A stretch of 64,000 nucleotides of DNA from NCBI GenBank assembly GCA_015179125.1, contig WHVA01000035.1, positions 1-64,000 on the forward strand, in the 5' to 3' direction. Numbering within the stretch: position 1 is the first letter of the stretch; each line of letters begins with the position of its first letter. Below the pieces are notes generated by a model. The model was not told the DNA's origin, did no database searches, and worked only from the letters and a program-made list of their open reading frames with translations. The position numbers were made by a program, and so were the translations under genes. This DNA is from Gautieria morchelliformis. Lineage: Eukaryota > Basidiomycota > Agaricomycetes > Gomphales > Gomphaceae. This document shows positions 42,961-54,888 of this stretch, piece after piece.

Positions 42961-45900
42961 CCTTTTTGAACTATCCTGCGGTTGATCGCCACGTGACCAA
43001 CCTATAGTGGATTCGAAGCAATCTTGAAAAAGATCGCTGCGTCGACGACTAACAATCGTTGAGACCCTCCAGTAGACCTTCTACTGTCGGCTGCGAGCAT
43101 GATGATTCCACGCAGTTGAAGACAGACACGAGCGACGAGCTCGAGGTCCACGCCCCAGGCGCAGCCCAGCGACATGACGGCTGACACTACCCTGGACCAA
43201 GAGTCCAGGACGTTAGAAGATGGAGAGACTGTAGATGTCACCGCCCTCATCCCCCCAATGGAGGACGAGGAAAATCCCGACCACGTCTCGTCGAGCGTGG
43301 CCGAAGAAGAGATGACGCTGGGCAACAAGCCGGCGCTGCCCCCCCATCTCTCTCTGCCCAAGGACAAACGAAAGGGCAGAGAAGTCTCGCCGTCGTTGGA
43401 CGGTAGAGCAACAATGTCGAGGCGGGCACAAAGCCACGACTCAAACCGACGCTCACGAAGTAGAGCGACGACGATCGTCCCTGAAGGAGGACGACGGCAA
43501 AAGAGGCGAGCCCCGGATGATGGTCAGGACTCGGAATACTCAAGCTCTAGTCGCAAGAGCTCGAGGGCTCACGCCATCGACCACGAGACGGCAGAGGCCC
43601 TGAAAAAACAGGTGCAGGCTGCGCTGCACCGAAGTACGCTGACATGCCACAAGCACGATCAGCTGGCATCACTGCTTGACAACGCCGCCGCCACCCTAAT
43701 GGCAATCGGCAAGGAACTCCACCAGGTGGAGGAGGTCAGGCTGCAAGATGCAGCCACGCTGGAGGACGTCCAGAAAGCACTCCGCCCACGCGGGGAACAC
43801 GACACAACTCATCCGAGCTTGCGACAGTCCGCAGCCAACGAACGCAGTCGTGACATGGAAGACCCGCGTCAAAAGAAGCGAGACAAGCAGCGAATGCCGC
43901 CGCCAGCCGTCCCGGTCGAACAGGATGTAAGGTTCGGGAACGAACCTCAGGAACAACCGGCTGCCCCAACGGACAGCCGTAAAATGATCCAACAGATCGT
44001 TAGGGATCAGGTCGCCTCAGAGCCTGACTCTGAAACGACGACCGAGAGCTTAGAGCTTGAAGTCGCACACTGGTAGCGTAAAGAAGCCGCAGCCGTGCAC
44101 CGCCACACACGGGCACTCGAGCTACTAGTGAAGAACACTGAAGAAACGGTGGCCCACAGCCACACCGCTCAGCTGCCCGACGAGCAGGTCACGCAAGCCG
44201 TACAGGACGCACGGCAAGCGCGCGCAGCCTACAACAGCAGGCTATGGATCCGCAACGTGGGACTGACCGGGGACACCAGGCACAAAACGCCCCCGGAACC
44301 GAGAGCACAAAACACTCCCGATCCCAAGCCCAATCCGGGCCCGGGGCCTGTCAGGGCGTATAACAGCCTGCCCCGCGCGGCGTCACAACCGCGCGAGCGA
44401 TCCATGGCCCCAACGGATGGCCAGGGAATCCCTGACCAGGCCGACGTCGTACCAATGGAGCCGTACGACGGGATCACACGGATGATCCGCGTGGCGTTAG
44501 CAGACGCCGCGGACACAGACCCGGGGAAGTCTGTGCTAGCGAAGGCCGGCGTAAAATTGGCCCACCCCGAGCCATATGCAGGGGGATCGGACCTCGAAGA
44601 GTTTGAAATCTTCGTGGCAGCCATCCTACGATGGCTAAAAATGAATTGCCTCCTAGGGCCAACCAGCATTGACACGCAGGTCGGCTATGTGGGCACTCGC
44701 CTCACCGGCGAAGCCCAGGAGTGGTTCCTTCGAAACGTTGAATGCTTCGATCACCAGGTCCGCAGCTGGACGCTGGAATCTGTGATGCAAGGCCTTCAAA
44801 ACAGGTTCCTGCACCCACTGACATACCATCACGCATTGAATAAATTCGACGCGGTCATGCAAGGCATGAAACCCGTTCAGGAGATGCTGAACGAGCTCAC
44901 AAAATACGCGGCACGTATGATACAGCGGCCAGACGAGTACATGTTCCGGAGACGGTTCGTATCGGCGCTGCGCAACGAGGTCCTCAAAAAGGGCTATAAT
45001 TCTGAGAGCAGCTCAATAGAGCAACTCTTTGAGATGGCCCGAATGATTGAGGAGGCATCCCGATACAACATGGGGATGCGCCGCGCAGAAAGTGCAGCAG
45101 CAACGGCAAGCGCTGCCCGGCTCACAGGGAGCAAACCGTTGACACAAACGGGCCTGACCAGGCCCAGCCTGTTCGCAAGAAGCAGAACAGGACAACAGCT
45201 ACTGCCCTCACGCCCAGCACAAGCTGGATGCCCGCCTGAAGCTAAACAGCCTCAAGCGTCAGGGCCGTCCCCACGACCTGCCCCACTGACGAAAATGTCG
45301 GGCCGGCCCAACGACAGGCCCAGCGGCAGCCAAAGCAACACCACATGCTTTGAATGTGGCCAACCTGGCCACAAGGAGGCAGAGTGCCCCCGGCTTAGGT
45401 CCGGTATGAGGACAGCGGCCGTGAGGCACGACAATGAAGCTGAGGATCTGGAAACAGATCTCGGTCAAAACTCTCTTCAACAAATTGACAAAGAGGGGGA
45501 GGGTGATCCCCAGCACAATGACACTCCGGACAACGGAGAGGCGCCCACTGAAGAATGGGACCCAGAGCCGTCCCAATACTATGAATGGGACGAGGAGGTG
45601 GAAAATACCACCTACAGGTCCAGTGTGATCAGATTCACGCTGGAAGACGGGACCGCCACGAAGGTTATGACGGCACGCACATCGATCATGCCAGACAAGG
45701 CGGCCGAGCTGGTGTATCACCACCGAAGCAAACACAGGACACGGCCAACGCGCCTGCACAGTGAGAACCGTACCCTATCGGGGTACTGGGAAATAAACGG
45801 CGTAAAAGCCCACTGCCTGCTAGATAGCGGCAGCGAGGGGGTACTGCTGTCCCCCGAGTTCACGCGAGCTACAGGGATGAAGATGTTCTCCGTGGAGCAA

Positions 45901-46111
45901 CCAATTGGGCTGCAGCTAGCCTGCATAGGCAGCCGTTCCACAATCAACTATGGAACGAACACGACCATCAAGCTTGGTCGTGGGACATACGACGAATATT
46001 TCGACATAGCAAACGTCGAATATTACGACGTGATCTTAGGGACACCGTTCCTAAGGAGATTCGGCATAACCCTGGACTTCTCGAGCCCAGGGACGATTCG
46101 CAAGGGAAACG
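42748..46111 (+). mobile_element. Gypsy-1 copy d (5' part), broken
   Basis: This copy has the 5' LTR (42748-42960), leader, gag (from 43174; charged N-terminus, capsid-like region, CCHC knuckle CFECGQPGHKEAEC near 45350) and the first part of the protease (HCLLDSGSEGVLLSPEF near 45815). At about 46112 it gives way to host-like sequence. It is one of the better preserved copies in the part present, with few breaks. Identity of LTR and gag with copy b makes the family call firm. Confidence 0.92.
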
Positions 46112-46369
46112 ACTTTGTGGATACATCTGGTAGATGTGTCACCTCCTTTCTTTCCTTTCTGGTATCACTAACTGTTTCTCCAGTATTATACCACGGTTCG
46201 CTCACAAATAATGTTATGATCAGTTACTTTTCATCACTATTCAGCGTAACCATTGACGCGGCGTGCAACAGTTGTAAGTACATGTATCGCTACACCAGGC
46301 AACGATTTCTGAACGTGAGATATCTAGATGCAGATATTATATTGTTTGGATGTTGGCGTCGTAAGTTGA

Positions 46370-47125
46370 ACTTCAATCACTATGCTAAATACTTAACGAT
46401 GATTGTAGGGGATCCGCGGTTCTTTCTGGCACTGGTGGTATGTGGCTGGCAGCCTTTCGCAGTGGCACCAGGAACTGCTAACGCTTTGACAGTCCTCCTT
46501 ATCTCACGGGTGTGTTGTGTTCAAATAACTCTACAGCAGTCTCTCGATGTTGATGCTGGAAAATAATATATGTCAGATCCATGCTGTGTACAACTGCAAC
46601 TGGAAGGTAACAGGGGCAGCAGTTGGTTGGTTGGTTTTCTCCCAGATCAACGCAATTTTGGCGTATTCCCTCGCTTTTCCTGGTGGTTGGTGGTGGTTAT
46701 CTGAGTCACAGCCCTAGGTCTCACTTAGCACTGCAGGAGCCGCGTTGCCCTTTGGGTTAACTGGTTGTTACTTGGTCAAGAAGCCTCCCTATTATGCACT
46801 GATCTGCGCTCTCATCTGTAATATGGTGCTTTGCGCTTTCATGGTGCATAGAGCATGGAGATTGTTTATGGAGAATCGAAACCTTCCCTTGGTGAAAATA
46901 ATAATCCGGGACTGGTATGCGCTGCACTAGTGTCTTTTTAGAATCGGGGCTAACCGCCCGGGTTTAAGTGCCCTTTATTTTTTGACGCAAGTAACTTCGA
47001 TTTCATTTGATTTCTACTCACATTGCCAAATAGCAAGTTCTCGGCTCTATTTCTCAACACAGTGATATGGGGCCTAGGACCACCATCATTATCCGGGGTT
47101 GCAGTTCCGTAAGTGCATTTGCCCT
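46370..47125 (+). pseudogene. DUF6533-type membrane protein remnant
   Basis: Separate frames carry pieces that look like the C-terminal half of the large fungal DUF6533 membrane-protein family: AVYNCNWKVTGAAVGWLVFS with a hydrophobic run to GGWWWL (46580-46700), PFGLTGCYLVKKPPYYALI with a further membrane span and HRAWRLFMENRNLPLVKIII plus RD (46748-46915), and FLNTVIWGLG (47050-47080). The order and spacing fit the family, in which a conserved RD pair closes the core. The pieces lie in different frames with no clean splice sites between all of them, so I read it as decayed; a badly resolved intron-rich gene is possible. Function of the family is unknown. Confidence 0.5.
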
Positions 47126-47825
47126 TCAAAGTGTATACGACACAAATCATAGTATTCCACAGCTGGATGATGGCCGTGTCCGGTGCTCTGGGGAGCAGAC
47201 TCTCTCTCCATACGCGTGAGAGATATTATAATGAGCTGATGCAGTAGGGATGCCTCTACCTCATTCGCATAGTTACTGCTATTTCGAATGAATTCACGAT
47301 CTCAGCCTACCAGATCGCATACTTCAGACACACGTACAAATGGCGTATACATTTCTAGATCCTAACGGCAGTGCTGAGAACTGTAAACAGCTGGGCCGTT
47401 CTGTAGTCAAAGTATCGGTTGTCGAGTTCGGAATGCATTAAGAGTGTGCATATCCGTACCATTGGTACACTTATACTGGAGTTTACGAAGAAACTAAACG
47501 TTACAACGATCTTAGTAACGTACCCATCCCTGGAAGTCATTCCAAATGACCAACATTCTTCTGACTTGTCCATATATCGGGCGAATTAATCAATACAGCA
47601 CCTCATGAAAACACTTGACACCTCGTGGTTTTCAAGGTATATGAACCCTAGTTATATCACTATTCACAATTTCCTGATGATCACTCGTGGTCGTTGATTT
47701 TGCAACGTCACGGGCCTGGGGCAGCCTGGATGGATGTAGATCACTGTCCCTAACCGTACTAAGGGGGCAATCTTATTCACATTGAGCCCCCATAACATGG
47801 CGTCAGGGTAGTGAGTGGCATGGGG
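47126..47825. other. No gene seen
   Basis: Balanced composition, only short ORFs, no repeat recognised. It lies between two decayed host genes. Confidence 0.55.
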
Positions 47826-47829
47826 CAGT

Positions 47830-48560
47830 TCAGCATTTACACGCGGCGGCCGAGGAGCTGGGGCATATGAATATCAGCCATGGGTAGTAGATGGAGTGGA
47901 GGGGAGAGGCGTAATTTTTCTTGGACGGTGACGACGAGGGAGCGTACGGAGACTATGACGATGACGCCCGTGAATACGCCGAGCGACTGGGCTTGTGGCG
48001 CCTGGGATGGCAATGGGGGTGAGCGGGGCGGAGTGGGGCGGATGGATGGCGGACTCACGTTTACGCTGAGCATGACGCCGAGGATGAGGCACAGCAGGAG
48101 GGGGCCCCACAGGTCCCACTCCCTGGCGGGAGAATAAGGCATAAGAATAAACAGGTGCGGGGAGGGGGCGGGGAGGAGAACATACGCACCTGAGGGCCTC
48201 ACGCGTGCTCCCTGCGCGGCGTGGATACAGAGCACCTGCTCGAGCTTGGAGTATACGGACGGGAGATCGCGAGCCTGCGTGGGAGATCAGTGGTCAATGG
48301 TCAGTGCACAGCGGGGGCAGGGGCGGGGAGACTCGCGATGGTGGCTGTGACGGGCTCGTCGAGGGTGCGACGCCAGCGTAGCTGTGGTGGGAAAGCGCGA
48401 GTGTGAGGGTGCGAGACGTACCGCGTCTCGACGCGCACGCCGCCGACGGTGCGGCCCTTGCTCTTCCCCGCGGCGCTCTTCCCCTTGCCAATCTGCGACG
48501 ACGACAGGTCGTCCGGCGGGAGAACGCGAGGATGGGCTCCTCGTCGTAGTCCTCGCCATC
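47830..48560 (-). pseudogene. YIP4/YIPF6-like Golgi membrane protein, decayed
   Basis: The family works in Golgi vesicle transport (YIP1 domain). On the minus strand exons can be followed in order: DEEPILAF, PPDDLSSSQIGKGKSAAGKS and RTVGGVRVETR (48555-48425), TLDEPVTATIA (near 48360), ARDLPSVYSKLEQVL (48275-48230), WDLWGPLLLCLILGVMLSVN (48125-48068) and APQAQSLGVFTGVIVIVS with VVTVQEKL (48010-47915). Introns such as 48012-48067 have good GT-AG ends. Two places need a one-base shift (near 48535 and 48375), the exon after VQEKL lacks a donor, and it stops soon after LLGRRV, so the last membrane spans are missing. The recognition of the YIP1 family is firm; loss of function is likely. Confidence 0.8.
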
Positions 48561-48691
48561 AGCGCGACGAAATAGGGTCAAGGGAACGATAATCCTGTAA
48601 AGAATGTAAATGTGATGTGACGGTGCCGAGGTGATGCAGGTAATCGTGGTAAGAAGCACTCGGAGAGCCGACCCGATGTACTAGGCCTCAT

Positions 48692-49757
48692 CCGACAATG
48701 ATGAATCGAAGAATGAGGACAAAGGGCCACGGGTGAGCATGATCACCCAGGCGCCGAAGCCAAACCTGGCTCATTGAAGCCAGGAGGACAAGTCGCAGGA
48801 CGACTCATCCTCGAACTCACCCTACAGTCGTAGGGAGAGACGCTCTCACCTAACGGTGAAAGCGATGGGAAAGAGGAAAGCGGCCCCACGCGCTGCGGGA
48901 CCTAATAGACGCCAACAGCACCTAATGGCATCTAAGCCAACCACTACCATCATCCTCACAGATGATGACCTTCCTCGCCTCCGTGAGGAATGGATGGAAA
49001 GAATCACTGACCTAGTCAGTGGAATTCCATTAGAACTCCCGCCACTGTGGGAGATCAACCATGAGATCAACCTCATCGATCCCAACAAGCACATGCGGTA
49101 TCGACTACCGAAATGCCCCGAACACTTCCGAGAGGAACTGTCGGCAAAGATAGGACGATACACCACTGCAAAGTGGTGGATTCCGGCAGTAGCGCAGCAG
49201 GCAGTGCCCATGCTGTGTGTGCCGAAGAAGAACGGTACGTTGAGAACCGTCTTCGATCTGTGCCAGCAGAACGAGAACATGGTGAAGGACGTCACGCCCT
49301 TCCCGGATCAGGATATCATACGCAGCAACATGGCTCGCTGCCAATATCGAACAAAACTTGATATGTCAGAAACATACGAGCAGATCCGGATTCATCCGGA
49401 TCACGTAGCAAAGACAGCCTTTGCCACAATCCTCGGCACCTTCAGGAGCCAGGTGATACAGATGGGGGACTGTAACACCCCATCAACATTCCAATGGCTG
49501 ATGACAGCCATTTTCCGCGACTGCATAGGTCGCTTCATCCATGTATACATGGACGACATCTTCATATTCTCGCTCTCAATACAAGAGCATGAAGAGCACC
49601 TCTACATTGTCTTTGACAGACTGAGGAAGAACCACCTCTTTCTGAGCAAGAAAAAGGTGGACCTCTACTCCATCCGAATGGAGTGCCTCGGCCATATGAT
49701 CGATGGCCGAGGGGTACATGCCGACGAGGATAAGATGCAACGCATCCACGAGTGGCC
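48692..49757 (+). mobile_element. Gypsy-1 copy e, protease-RT segment
   Basis: It begins in the region after the protease (NEDKGPRVS at about 48711) and runs through the reverse transcriptase: VPKKNGTLRTVFDL (about 49215), the palm with YMDDIF (about 49550) and LSKKKVDLYSIRMECLGHMI (about 49640-49700). At about 49758 it meets an inverted Gypsy-1 piece. The RT part present is long and open. It may or may not belong to the same insertion as copy d, from which it is separated by host-like DNA. Confidence 0.88.
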
Positions 49758-52700
49758 TGCGTCATCATCGTCGTCGTCGCGTGATTAGGCGACGTTCGCG
49801 GGCCCTGGTGAGCCCTCCTTTAATGCGGCGGATTCTGTTACTCCTGCCTCTGTCTTCTCAGCGAGGCGTTTAGACCGTCTTGTCGCCGCTGTTCGCAGCT
49901 TGATATACCGGTCGGTGGGCAATAACTCACCATCCGGGTCTAAACGCGCATCTGCGTTCACGAAGCCGTGGTCCGGGTGATTGTCATCACTTCTGTTGTT
50001 CTCATAGTAGCACGACAGGCAGTCCGCTACCTTGTTCTCTACACCGTCAACATGAACGGTGTTGAAATTGCACCGGGAGAGAAACTCCCACCATCTGACC
50101 TGGCAGTCAGATACGCTCTTCTGGGTCTCGAAGTACTCGAGTGTGAGGGCAACACTAATGATGAAGCCACAACCACAGATACTCAAGGAGATAAGAGCCG
50201 ATACTAGGACAATGACCAACTGTGTAGTGGGTATCCTCAGTTTATAACTCTACCAACGATAGATACATGGGGACTTGCCTGTGTAGTGGGTATCCTCAGA
50301 GATCAAGCTGAGGAAACGCCACCAAACGGGCTACAGTCTTATAGCGCTGGCAAGGCTTACATAATAGGGGAGACGGAAACTTGTAGAAGGTTACGGAAAG
50401 CGATGGAAGGTTGCGGAATATGACAGAATGTGACATGTGATGGAATGTGATGGAAGGTGACGGAAGGTTATGGAAACTAACGGGAAGTGACGGAAACTCA
50501 TGGAAGGAAATAGAAACTTGTGGAAGGAAACACGTGAACCCTGACGTCGAGCCCTTTGTGGTCTGTGATGAGGGTGAACCTTCGCCCCAGCAGTTTGTCC
50601 TCCCATTTCATGAAAGCCTTGAGCACCGTGATCATCTCGTGCTCGTGAGTCCGGTAGTGTTGCTGAGCAGCACTGAACTTCTTTGACAAGAAGCTGGCAG
50701 GTCGACAGGTTTCCCAGTCAGGACCTTGGCCGTAGACCGCACCGACGCCGGCTTTTGATCCGTCGGTGATCACCCAGATCGGCTCTGGGCACCTTGCATC
50801 TACTGGACGCAGGATCGGGGCCTTACAGGCCAATGCCTTAATGATTTGCCAGCATTTGTCTAGTAGTGGAGTCCATTCGAATGGACGGTTATTACGTGCA
50901 CAGCCCGATAGTGGGGTGGTATATGCGCTAACATCTGGCATGTAGTGTGCCAGATACTGTACCAGCCCGAGGAACCGCTGGACGTCGTTGAACGTCCGTG
51001 GCCTACGCCACTCGCGGATGCGTTGCATCTTGTGCTCGTCGGCATGTACCCCTCGGCCATCGATGATATGGCCGAGACACTCCATTCGGCTGGAATAGAG
51101 GTCCACCTTTTTCTTGGTCAGAAAAGGTGATTCTTCCTCAGTCTGTCAAAGACGAGGTAGAGGTGCTCTTCATGCTCTTGTATTGAGAGTGAGAATATGA
51201 AGATGTCGTCCATGTATACATGGATGAAGCGACCTATGCAGTCGCGGAAAATGGCTGTCATCAGCCATTGGAATGTTGATGGGGTGTTACAGTCCCCCAT
51301 CTGTATCACCTGGCTCCTGAAGGTGCCAAGGATCGTGGCAAAGGCTGTCTTTGCTACGTGATCCGGATGGATCCAGATATGCTCGTATGCTTCTGACATA
51401 TCGAGTTTTGTTCGATACGACAGCGAGCCATGTCGCTGCGGATGATATCCTGATCCGGGAAGGGCGTGACGTCCTTCACCATGTTCTCGTTCTGCTGGCG
51501 CAGATCGAAGATGGTTCGCAATGTACCGTTCTTCTTCGGCACACACAGCATGGGCACGGCCTGCTGCGCGACTGCCGGAATCCACCACTTTGCAGTGGTG
51601 TATCCTTCTATCTTAGCCGACAGTTCCTCTCAGAATGTTTGGGGCATTTCGGTAGTCGATACCGCATGTGCTTGTTGGGATCGATGAGATTGATCTCATG
51701 GTTGATCTCCCGTAGTGGCGGGAGTTCTAATGGCATTCCACTGACTAGGTGAGTGATCCGTTCCATCCATTCCTCGTGGAGGCGAGGAAGGTCATCATCT
51801 GTGAGGATGATGGTGGTGGTTGGCTTAGAAGCCATTAGGCGCTGCGTGCACCTATTAGGTCCTGTGGCACGCGGAACCACTTTCTTCTTTCCCATCGCTT
51901 TCACCGTTAGGTGAGAGCACCTCTCCCTATGGTTGTAGGGCGAGTTCAAGGATGAGTCATCCCGCGACTCGTCCCCCTGGCTTCAATGAGCCAGCTTAGG
52001 CTTCGGCGCCCGGGTGATCCTGCTCACCCATGGCCCCTTGTCCTCGTTTGTCGATCCATCATCATTGAACAAGACCTTGCCGGTGGGGATTACTTCGTTC
52101 CCCTTGCGGATTGTCCCTGGGCTAGAGAAGTCCAGGGTTATGCCAAATCTCCTTATGAACAGCGTCCCTAAGATCACGTCGTAATATTCGACATTTGCCA
52201 CGTCAAAATATTCGTCGTATGTTTCACGACCAAATTTGATGGTTGTGTTCATTCCATAGTTGATCATGGAACAGCTGCCTATGCAGGCTAGCTGCAGCGC
52301 GATTGGCTGCTCCAGGGAGAATGTTTTCATCCCTGTAGCTCGCGTGAATTCAGGGGATAGCAGTACCCCTTCACTGCCGCTATCTAGCAGGCAGTGGGCT
52401 TTTACACCATTTATTTCCCAGTACCCCGATAGGGTACGGTTCTCACTGCGTGGGCGCGTTGGCCACGTCCTATGCTTGTTTCGGTGGTGATACACTGGCT
52501 CGGCCGCCTTGTCTGGCCTGACCGACGTGCGTGCCGCCATGACCTTCGTGGCGGTGTCGTCCTCTGGAATGAATCTAATCACGCTGGACCTGTAGGGGGT
52601 GTCCTCCGCCTCTTCGTCCCAGTCGTAATATTGGGATGGCTCTGGATCCCACTCTTCAGCGGGTGCGTCTCCACTGTCCAGCACATTGTTGGGTTGGGGA

Positions 52701-53068
52701 TCACCCTCCCCCTCTTCATCAATTTGATGGAGAGAATTTTGACCGAGATCCATCTCCGGATCTTTGGTCTCTTCTTCATGCCTCGCGCCCGCTGTCCTGA
52801 TACCGGACTTAAGCCGGGGGCATTCTGCTCTCTTGTGGCCAGGTTGGCCACATTCAAAGCACGTGGTGCTGCTTTGGCTAACGATCGGCCCAACGCTTTT
52901 GCTGGTGGGGCAGGTCCCTGGGACTATCCTGACGCTTGAGGCTGTTTAGTCTCAGGCAGGCGTCCAGCTTGTGCTGGGTATGGGGGCGGCGGCTGCGGCG
53001 CTGCTCCACTCCTTGAGAACAGGCTGGGCCTGGTCAGGCCCGTCTGTGTCAACGGCTTGCTCCCTGTA
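49758..53068 (-). mobile_element. Gypsy-1 copy f, internal segment, broken
   Basis: In element sense from 53068: the end of gag with its knuckle (about 52860), protease (DSGSEGVLLSPEF, about 52380), RT (about 51800-51030, with YMDDIF), RNase H (ITDGSKAGVGAVYG, about 50765, to TDHKGL, about 50560) and the region after RNase H with SRCNFNTVHVDGVENKVADC (about 50080-50020). LTR-C interrupts the RNase H region at 50142-50546. Neither LTR is present. It is broken, with several breaks. It faces copy e tail to tail. Confidence 0.88.
50142..50546. mobile_element. LTR-C solo LTR, 405 bp
   Basis: It starts TGTGAGGG and ends CCCTGACG, an eight-base imperfect inverted repeat, and is flanked by a perfect TCGAG at 50137-50141 and 50547-50551. 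It contains a 21-bp direct repeat (CTGTGTAGTGGGTATCCTCA at about 50219 and 50280) and, at 50375-50520, a run of short imperfect repeats of the type TGGAAGGTGACGGAA. No other copy is in the window. An LTR is the best reading, but a small DNA element cannot be excluded. Confidence 0.72.
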
Positions 53069-53846
53069 AGATCCACCCCTTCTTTTAATCCAGAGATCAC
53101 CTCATTTTGGGTAAGTGATGCGGTGAAGATGCTTATATGTTGCACAGCGGATGCATCAGTAACGTCAAAGCGATTTAGAAGGTTGTCTGAGAAGATTCAG
53201 ACACTGTAAAACGCATGCTTACCTGTTCAAGTTGTATCACCATGGGTGATGAGTTTGATTCACATAATGGATACGGGAACTGCTGAGTTGCTCTCGGTGT
53301 ATCACGTCTTTGCTTCGAGGAGATGGAGGTATGTGCAGGACAGATGCCCACTTGCTTGGGAAGACTGGTGGTATGCGCAGAACAGTCGGCAATCGCGCTA
53401 TCGTGTATTGTGCTATCCATACTAGAATAGAAATATCTCACGATCAAAAAACACATTACTGTTACCGCTCAGGAACAAAGAAGAGATTGTTAACGGCCAT
53501 TCGTAACTCCCTATTTTAGACTCAACTCAGGGAGAGTCGGGGACTGAGGTGGCAGCCGCCGCCGCTACGATACAGCATAGCCTAATTAGAGGCAAATGAA
53601 CCCAATCATTGTCCGGCAATCTATCTCTCCAGAATTAGAGGAGCCGGGGTCAACACAACTTGCCGGACTCAGGACAGGTCAGAGGGCCGGGAGAGGTCTT
53701 GTTCTCAGACCCAGGATTGTTACACTATTTAGGTGCCGCAATTGGTAGACATATATTAGATGATTTCCAACAAGGAGACCTTCTCATTGCTGAAACATGC
53801 TATTTCCTTATCTAGATACATGATGTTGTGGCCCAAATACCCAGGG
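53069..53846. other. No gene assigned
   Basis: On the minus strand 53456-53235 is open and ends at a GTAAGC donor (codons for MVIQLEQ just before it), and 53190-53075 is open in another frame, but splice phases do not match and no family is recognised. The right part (about 53700-53846) may be the outer end of the Copia-2 3' LTR into which LTR-A inserted. Confidence 0.4.
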
Positions 53847-53851
53847 CCTAA

Positions 53852-54883
53852 TGTCATGACCGGTTTATTTCTCCTACCGCACTACCTCTATGTTCCCCCT
53901 CGTCACTCCCTAGCATCTTCGCCAGAGTTCGCCGCACCCACCGACCACTCCCCCTCCACGTCCACTCTACCCGCTGTTCACCCCATTCTCCGAACCGCTA
54001 TTCGCTCCTGGCGCATTTCGCCAGCAGGCATGCCATCAAATATGATTGATACCAGTCACCCGGCATGATGGTTCATCATTAACCCCATCATCTTCTTAAT
54101 CCAACCCCATTGGGCGTTCGTATGATCAAAGTGTGTTCACAGGGCGTCCCTCCCATAGGTCGTGTGGGATCAACCCAGTAAACAAAGAGTCCATGCAGGG
54201 TAGCATGTGTGCGGGTCCCAAGACATGGTTTTGTCCATAAGTGCCTTTGCCCCCTTTACTCTCCGTCTTTTCATGTTCGCGTTCTCCCCTCACTCTATTG
54301 TATGTTTATTCCATCTACTTAGTATCATGACTGCGCACTCCTATCCGGCCCTAACTCATGACAGCCTCTTTCCTATTCGCTAATACCTTACGAGCATTCA
54401 ATATAAGTAGTTTACATTCACATGTATATTCCCCAGTTCAATTATCATACGTCGTTCATCTTGTGCAGATCTGACCTCACTGTGGTCATCGTCTTAAGCC
54501 TTCTCTTGGATATTTCCATCTTCAACTAGCAAAGGACTTTGGCATCACTGGTGAGTTCTCATACTTCATCTTCATTACCTTAGCCTTCGAACCATTTTCT
54601 GTGCTGTTGGCGAAGGGCTCTGAAGGAGCACCTTCGCCGGCGAAGGGATTGTCGAGACTTAGACACCCCTTCCGTGAGACCTTGCACATTACATCATCAA
54701 AGTGCCACGGGCTATTTCGCTACGACTGTAGATAGGGTGAGCCCCGTTCGGGCAGCCCTCTTACCTTGTGAACATTCATTGGTTCATCTATTCGCCGAAC
54801 GGCATACTTATTCGCACAAGTTATTCGGGCATTTGCTGTGTTCACTAATACACGATATTCATGCATAAAAACCAATCTTGACA
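53852..54883 (-). mobile_element. LTR-A solo LTR, intact reference copy, 1,032 bp
   Basis: On the + strand it reads TGTCATGACC to CAATCTTGACA, with 5-bp inverted ends TGTCA/TGACA and a perfect duplication CCTAA (53847-53851 and 54884-54888). It has a TATA-like ATATAAG near 54408 and the paired hairpins GCTCTGAAGGAGC and CCTTCGCCGGCGAAGG near 54619-54650. It shows the unfilled sites for LTR-B and the fold-back element found in the copy at 9217. Confidence 0.93.
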
Positions 54884-54888
54884 CCTAA

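Noticed and set aside
53175-53456. Reverse-strand host gene with one intron
   Set aside because: The donor is good, but no acceptor gives a continuing frame in phase and no family is recognised.
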